From: Candidatus Methanoperedens sp.
GTDB taxonomy: Archaea; Halobacteriota; Methanosarcinia; Methanosarcinales; Methanoperedenaceae
DNA: 7,290 nt
Direction of reading: 5' to 3'
NCBI GenBank assembly: GCA_027460605.1
Contig: JAPZAN010000019.1
Coordinates: 1 to 7,290, forward strand
A program made the position numbers and the translations under genes. A model generated the notes under the pieces. That model ran no database searches and was not told the origin of the DNA. It worked only from the letters and a program-made list of their open reading frames with translations. The stretch's first letter is position 1; each line of letters starts with the position of its first letter. Below are positions 5,194-7,290 of this stretch, one piece after another.

Positions 5194-5209
5194 GAAGTTC
5201 GTACGAGTT
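5194..5209 (+). repeat. Left copy of a 16-bp direct repeat
   Basis: GAAGTTCGTACGAGTT, identical to the copy at 5752-5767. It contains the self-complementary core TCGTACGA. It also closes an inverted repeat with AACTCGTAC at 5160-5168. Confidence 0.85.
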
Positions 5210-5297
5210 TTTTCCAAAAGTTCATCCATCGATATTGATTTGAATATGGATGCAACCAATCCTCGGGAAAATATGAGCCTGACATTTTTGACATATT

Positions 5298-5726
5298 TTA
5301 TCCTTTGTTTAATAGGGGGTTTAGTTTGCCGCATCTGGGTACTCGTCCAGGAATATAGCAGTGCCTACATCCAGTTTCTTCTCTATCTTTATTTATTGGT
5401 GTAGGACTGTAAGTGTCTTCATTTACGGATAAAAGACCGTCTATAGTTAAACGTCTTTCTAACGCTTTTGTAAATTCATCAGAATCAGTAATTCTTTTGT
5501 CGTACCATTGTTCTAAAAGACCTTGCATATACAAATATGAATCTTTAGAATGCTCTTTTAACCATAGTAGAAGGTATCTGTCGGAAAGCAGTTCGTCGTT
5601 GCCTTGTCTTTCTTTGTACCAATACTTCCATACAACACTGAATGGAAGCTTACAGTATTTCTTTCGTTTAATTTCGCTTATATCTTTAAATCCGAATAAT
5701 ATATCTATTGGTTCTCTGGTCTCCAT
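5298..5726 (-). CDS. Unknown 142-aa protein inside the inserted segment, probable frameshift near its end
   Basis: I do not recognise a family. The first 115 residues look like a soluble helical protein rich in aromatic and charged residues: LPFSVVWKYWYKERQ (27-41), LLLWLKEHSKDSY (52-64), MQGLLEQWYDKR (67-78), then a helix with FTKALERRLTIDGLLSVNED (84-103). No signal peptide or membrane segment is seen. A good ribosome binding site, GAGGCGAT (5730-5737, minus-strand sense), supports the ATG at 5726. The last 24 residues (CRHC...PRCGKL) are Cys-, Pro- and Arg-rich and unlike the rest. Shifting frame near 5387 gives KKLDVGTAIFLDEYPD and a stop at 5323-5321 instead, a more natural ending. This suggests one base gained or a sequencing error. 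The gene interrupts the cdh operon, so it probably came with the element and not as part of acetyl-CoA synthase. Confidence 0.55.
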   Translation of the reverse strand: METREPIDILFGFKDISEIKRKKYCKLPFSVVWKYWYKERQGNDELLSDRYLLLWLKEHSKDSYLYMQGLLEQWYDKRITDSDEFTKALERRLTIDGLLSVNEDTYSPTPINKDREETGCRHCYIPGRVPRCGKLNPLLNKG

Positions 5727-5729
5727 ATT

Positions 5730-5737
5730 ATCGCCTC
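5730..5737 (-). promoter_or_regulatory. Ribosome binding site of the 142-aa gene
   Basis: GAGGCGAT on the minus strand matches GAGGTGAT in all but one base and ends three bases before the ATG at 5726. It is the strongest such site in the window and argues that this unknown gene is translated. Confidence 0.6.
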
Positions 5738-5751
5738 AATTCCCTTACTTT

Positions 5752-5767
5752 GAAGTTCGTACGAGTT
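5752..5767 (+). repeat. Right copy of the 16-bp direct repeat
   Basis: GAAGTTCGTACGAGTT, matching 5194-5209 exactly and continuing into CGTATTAGTT. That continuation forms the inverted match with AACTGATACGAACTC at the left end. Confidence 0.85.
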
Positions 5768-5795
5768 CGTATTAGTTCGCTGTTAAAATTCTCAA

Positions 5796-7205
5796 TCAAC
5801 TCTGTTTCTCTTTGCCTTTGAGTACGATGCGGTCGATGGTGATTTTAGCGTTCTTGAAAACAAGTTTCACGCCCTCTCCGCCTCCGAACTGCGGCATCAT
5901 GGGCATCCCGGCTGGCATTGTCATGGCGGGTACAGACCATGCAGGCGCCGCCGCAGCGCTCTCCGCGGGCGCGGCTTCCGCAGCTGCTTCTTCCTTTACC
6001 CAGCGCCGGGTAATCGGGTGCTGCTTTTTCTCAAGATAATCACGAAGCGTCTTCAGGTCGGTAACATCTTCTTCCGTAGGTATCTTATCTGCAAGTTCCG
6101 GAGGTATATCCGCCTTAATTTTTTCCCTGAGGTTCTTTGGCATCCAGATTACACGCTCCCAGCCGCCATCAGCCTGTATGAATTTGGGCGAGCGGAAATA
6201 ATTCACCCCGACGCCAAGAAAACCTATTATCTGTTTTCCTCCGCCTGTCTGTCCTGCCATTGTCGAAAATGCAAGGCCGTTAGGGGCTGTTCCGCTGAAA
6301 TCCCTGTCAACCCATCCGATGCCGTCCACTTCAGGAATGTAAAACCCGACAACTTCAAAACATCCGCAGCTTGTGTGCGGATATTCGAAAAACGAGTGCA
6401 GCTTGATGCGTGAATATTCACCGCCCGATAGTGCTACAGCTTTCTCATTAACACCTGAGTATTCACCGCCAACCTTGTCTATTATCTCGCCTTTGGGAAT
6501 GGCGAACTGCGGACCTTCGGGGTCCACCTTGGCAGCGGCGCGCCCGTCAAACCAGTTAATAGCGCCGCATAAGGATATCCTGTCCGGCGTCACGACGCAT
6601 ACGTTTGTGGGCGCAAAGCTCTGGCAAAGGGTGCAGCCGTAGAACACATCCACATCCTCATCATGAAGACCTTTTGTCCGGGCATCCCTTGCCTCGTAGA
6701 TTTTTATTGCCTCTGCTCTTTGTTTTTCGACCTCTTCAGGGTCGGTGATATACGTTGCTTCTATTTTCTCGATAAAAGGCAGCTCGTTCTTGAACAGCAT
6801 CATGGTGGCTTTGGCCACCTGTTCAAAGGACTTGAGCCCTTTTTTAATGGCATCCTTGTTAATCCGCACCCATACGTCATAGCGCTGGTTAAGGTGCATA
6901 TAGCCCTGGATGTAATTCTGGAAATCGTGGTTTCGCCTCTCCACAATAGCCTCAAGGTCGGCCTCAACAAGTTTTCCTGCGATTCGGTATATCATTGCAT
7001 AAGGATGCCGTGACCCCTCCTGCATCCCGGAAATGTCGGGCCCGATAAGTGTAAACTTTCCATCTTCTATCTCGTCCAATCCAGCCGCCCTTACAAGTTC
7101 AAATCCCCTGGACTTGGGGCCTGCAAGCTCAACGAACATATCATCTTTTCTTACTCGTTCACCCTCGAACATGGGTGAGATTTCAAAGGGAAATTCATTT
7201 GCCAT
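5796..7205 (-). CDS. cdhC: CO dehydrogenase/acetyl-CoA synthase beta subunit (acetyl-CoA synthase) CdhC
   Basis: The archaeal acetyl-CoA synthase, which joins a methyl group, CO and CoA (or cleaves acetyl-CoA) at the Ni-Ni-[4Fe-4S] A-cluster in the cytoplasmic ACDS complex. The product is 469 aa, typical of archaeal CdhC, which lacks the N-terminal CODH-binding domain of bacterial AcsB. The A-cluster cysteines are C191, C194, C203, C280 and C282 (YGCTLC, NVC, SCGC), matching known positions with a two-residue offset. Glycine-rich FSTMAGQTGGGKQIIGFLGVG (313-333) is strongly conserved. Residues 406-444 are an Ala/Pro/Met-rich linker before a final small domain (446-469, KLVFKNAKITIDRIV). ATG 7205 gives MANEFPFEISPMFEGERVR, the expected start. 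A probable cdhB end lies 46 bp upstream and an intercistronic hairpin lies between. The inserted segment follows its stop, then cooC. Confidence 0.97.
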   Translation of the reverse strand: MANEFPFEISPMFEGERVRKDDMFVELAGPKSRGFELVRAAGLDEIEDGKFTLIGPDISGMQEGSRHPYAMIYRIAGKLVEADLEAIVERRNHDFQNYIQGYMHLNQRYDVWVRINKDAIKKGLKSFEQVAKATMMLFKNELPFIEKIEATYITDPEEVEKQRAEAIKIYEARDARTKGLHDEDVDVFYGCTLCQSFAPTNVCVVTPDRISLCGAINWFDGRAAAKVDPEGPQFAIPKGEIIDKVGGEYSGVNEKAVALSGGEYSRIKLHSFFEYPHTSCGCFEVVGFYIPEVDGIGWVDRDFSGTAPNGLAFSTMAGQTGGGKQIIGFLGVGVNYFRSPKFIQADGGWERVIWMPKNLREKIKADIPPELADKIPTEEDVTDLKTLRDYLEKKQHPITRRWVKEEAAAEAAPAESAAAAPAWSVPAMTMPAGMPMMPQFGGGEGVKLVFKNAKITIDRIVLKGKEKQS

Positions 7206-7229
7206 GGTTGCCGTCCTGTATTATTTGCA

Positions 7230-7247
7230 CCCGTATTCAAATACGGG
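7230..7247. repeat. Perfect palindrome between cdhB and cdhC
   Basis: CCCGTATT (7230-7237) and AATACGGG (7240-7247) are exact inverted 8-bp arms with a 2-base centre, realistically a 7-bp stem with a 4-base loop in RNA. It lies in the 46-bp gap downstream of the cdhB stop and 24 bp upstream of the cdhC ATG. A processing or stabilising hairpin that sets subunit ratios is possible. No T-run follows it on the minus strand, so a full terminator is unlikely. Confidence 0.6.
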
Positions 7248-7251
7248 GTCT

Positions 7252-7290
7252 TTATCTTTTTGGTAACTCCTTTATGACCTCATCAAGCGC
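7252..7290 (-). CDS. cdhB: C-terminal end of a gene upstream of cdhC, probably cdhB (CODH/ACS epsilon subunit), partial
   Basis: From the right edge the minus strand reads 12 residues, ALDEVIKELPKR, then TAA (7254-7252). It is an amphipathic helical tail such as ends many cytoplasmic subunits. Too little is visible to recognise the family. The cdhB call rests on gene order in Methanosarcina-type operons (cdhA-cdhB-cdhC) and the close spacing to cdhC. Confidence 0.45.
   Translation of the reverse strand, partial: ALDEVIKELPKR

Larger units (their letters stand above)
5157..5793. mobile_element. Candidate small insertion in the cdh operon, bounded by related repeats
   Basis: This A+T-rich segment separates cdhC from cooC. 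GAAGTTCGTACGAGTT occurs as a perfect 16-bp direct repeat at 5194-5209 and 5752-5767. Facing ends also carry an inverted pair: AACTGATACGAACTC (5171-5185) and, on the other strand, AACTAATACGAACTC (5777-5763), one mismatch in 15. A third inverted copy, AACTCGTAC (5160-5168), faces GTACGAGTT (5201-5209). A 7-bp direct repeat AATCAAC (5150-5156 and 5794-5800) flanks the whole as a possible target duplication, though it is short. Inside are the 142-aa gene and a possible 36-aa frame (5294-5184, minus) starting 3 bases after its stop. No transposase is seen, so it would need help in trans. It could instead be an old regulatory repeat array. Confidence 0.5.

Noticed and set aside
5184..5294. 36-aa minus-strand frame MSKMSGSYFPEDW... 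just after the 142-aa gene
   Set aside because: It starts three bases after a stop and has a weak upstream AAGGA, but it is short, unrecognised and ends in the repeat; kept only as a note in the insertion entry.
5812..7266. Plus-strand open frames opposite cdhC, plus a minus-strand alternative near 6227-6421
   Set aside because: They are shadows of a fully conserved acetyl-CoA synthase gene; none has a recognisable motif.
1..7290. CRISPR array
   Set aside because: No regularly spaced repeats of 24-37 bp with unique spacers; the repeats found are short and paired or phased at 10-13 bp.

Overview
The window looks archaeal, most likely from a methanogen or anaerobic methanotroph in or near the Methanosarcinales. 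'Candidatus Methanoperedens' is possible, but this is inference. The evidence is an archaeal-type CdhC (469 aa with the full set of A-cluster cysteines), a CooC-type nickel ATPase next to it, A+T-rich TATA-box-like promoters, GGTGAT-type ribosome binding sites, and a tRNA-Pro gene with no encoded CCA.

Layout. Positions 1-1515 hold two NAD biosynthesis genes in divergent orientation: nadX (minus strand, cut by the window edge) and nadC (plus). They share a 77-bp gap with one central TATA box. Positions 1560-3124 are an A+T-rich accessory block. It holds an AbrB-type regulator (minus) and a divergent 275-aa protein of unknown function with a possible, degenerate nuclease motif. The two are separated by 194 bp rich in 10-bp-phased repeats. 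Positions 3187-3298 hold the promoter and gene for tRNA-Pro(GGG). After it come two inverted repeats and a small thioredoxin/glutaredoxin-like protein (3505-3753, plus). Positions 3784-4273 (minus) hold a broken VapBC-type toxin-antitoxin locus. The antitoxin keeps its DNA-binding part, but its tail and the toxin's start and first catalytic Asp are gone.

Positions 4378-7290 (minus) are part of a CODH/acetyl-CoA synthase operon read right to left: the last 12 residues of a probable cdhB, then cdhC, then cooC. About 0.6 kb between cdhC and cooC (about 5157-5793) is an A+T-rich insertion bounded by related direct and inverted repeats. It carries a 142-aa gene of unknown function that seems to have a frameshifted C-terminus.

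How the genes work together. CdhC is the acetyl-CoA synthase subunit and CooC is expected to load nickel into the enzyme complex. NadX and NadC are the first and last enzymes of the aspartate-to-nicotinate-mononucleotide route; nadA is not in the window. The most notable features are the insertion inside the central carbon operon, the toxin-antitoxin deletion scar that keeps a repressor and its likely operator repeats, and the AbrB/unknown-protein pair with its structured control region.
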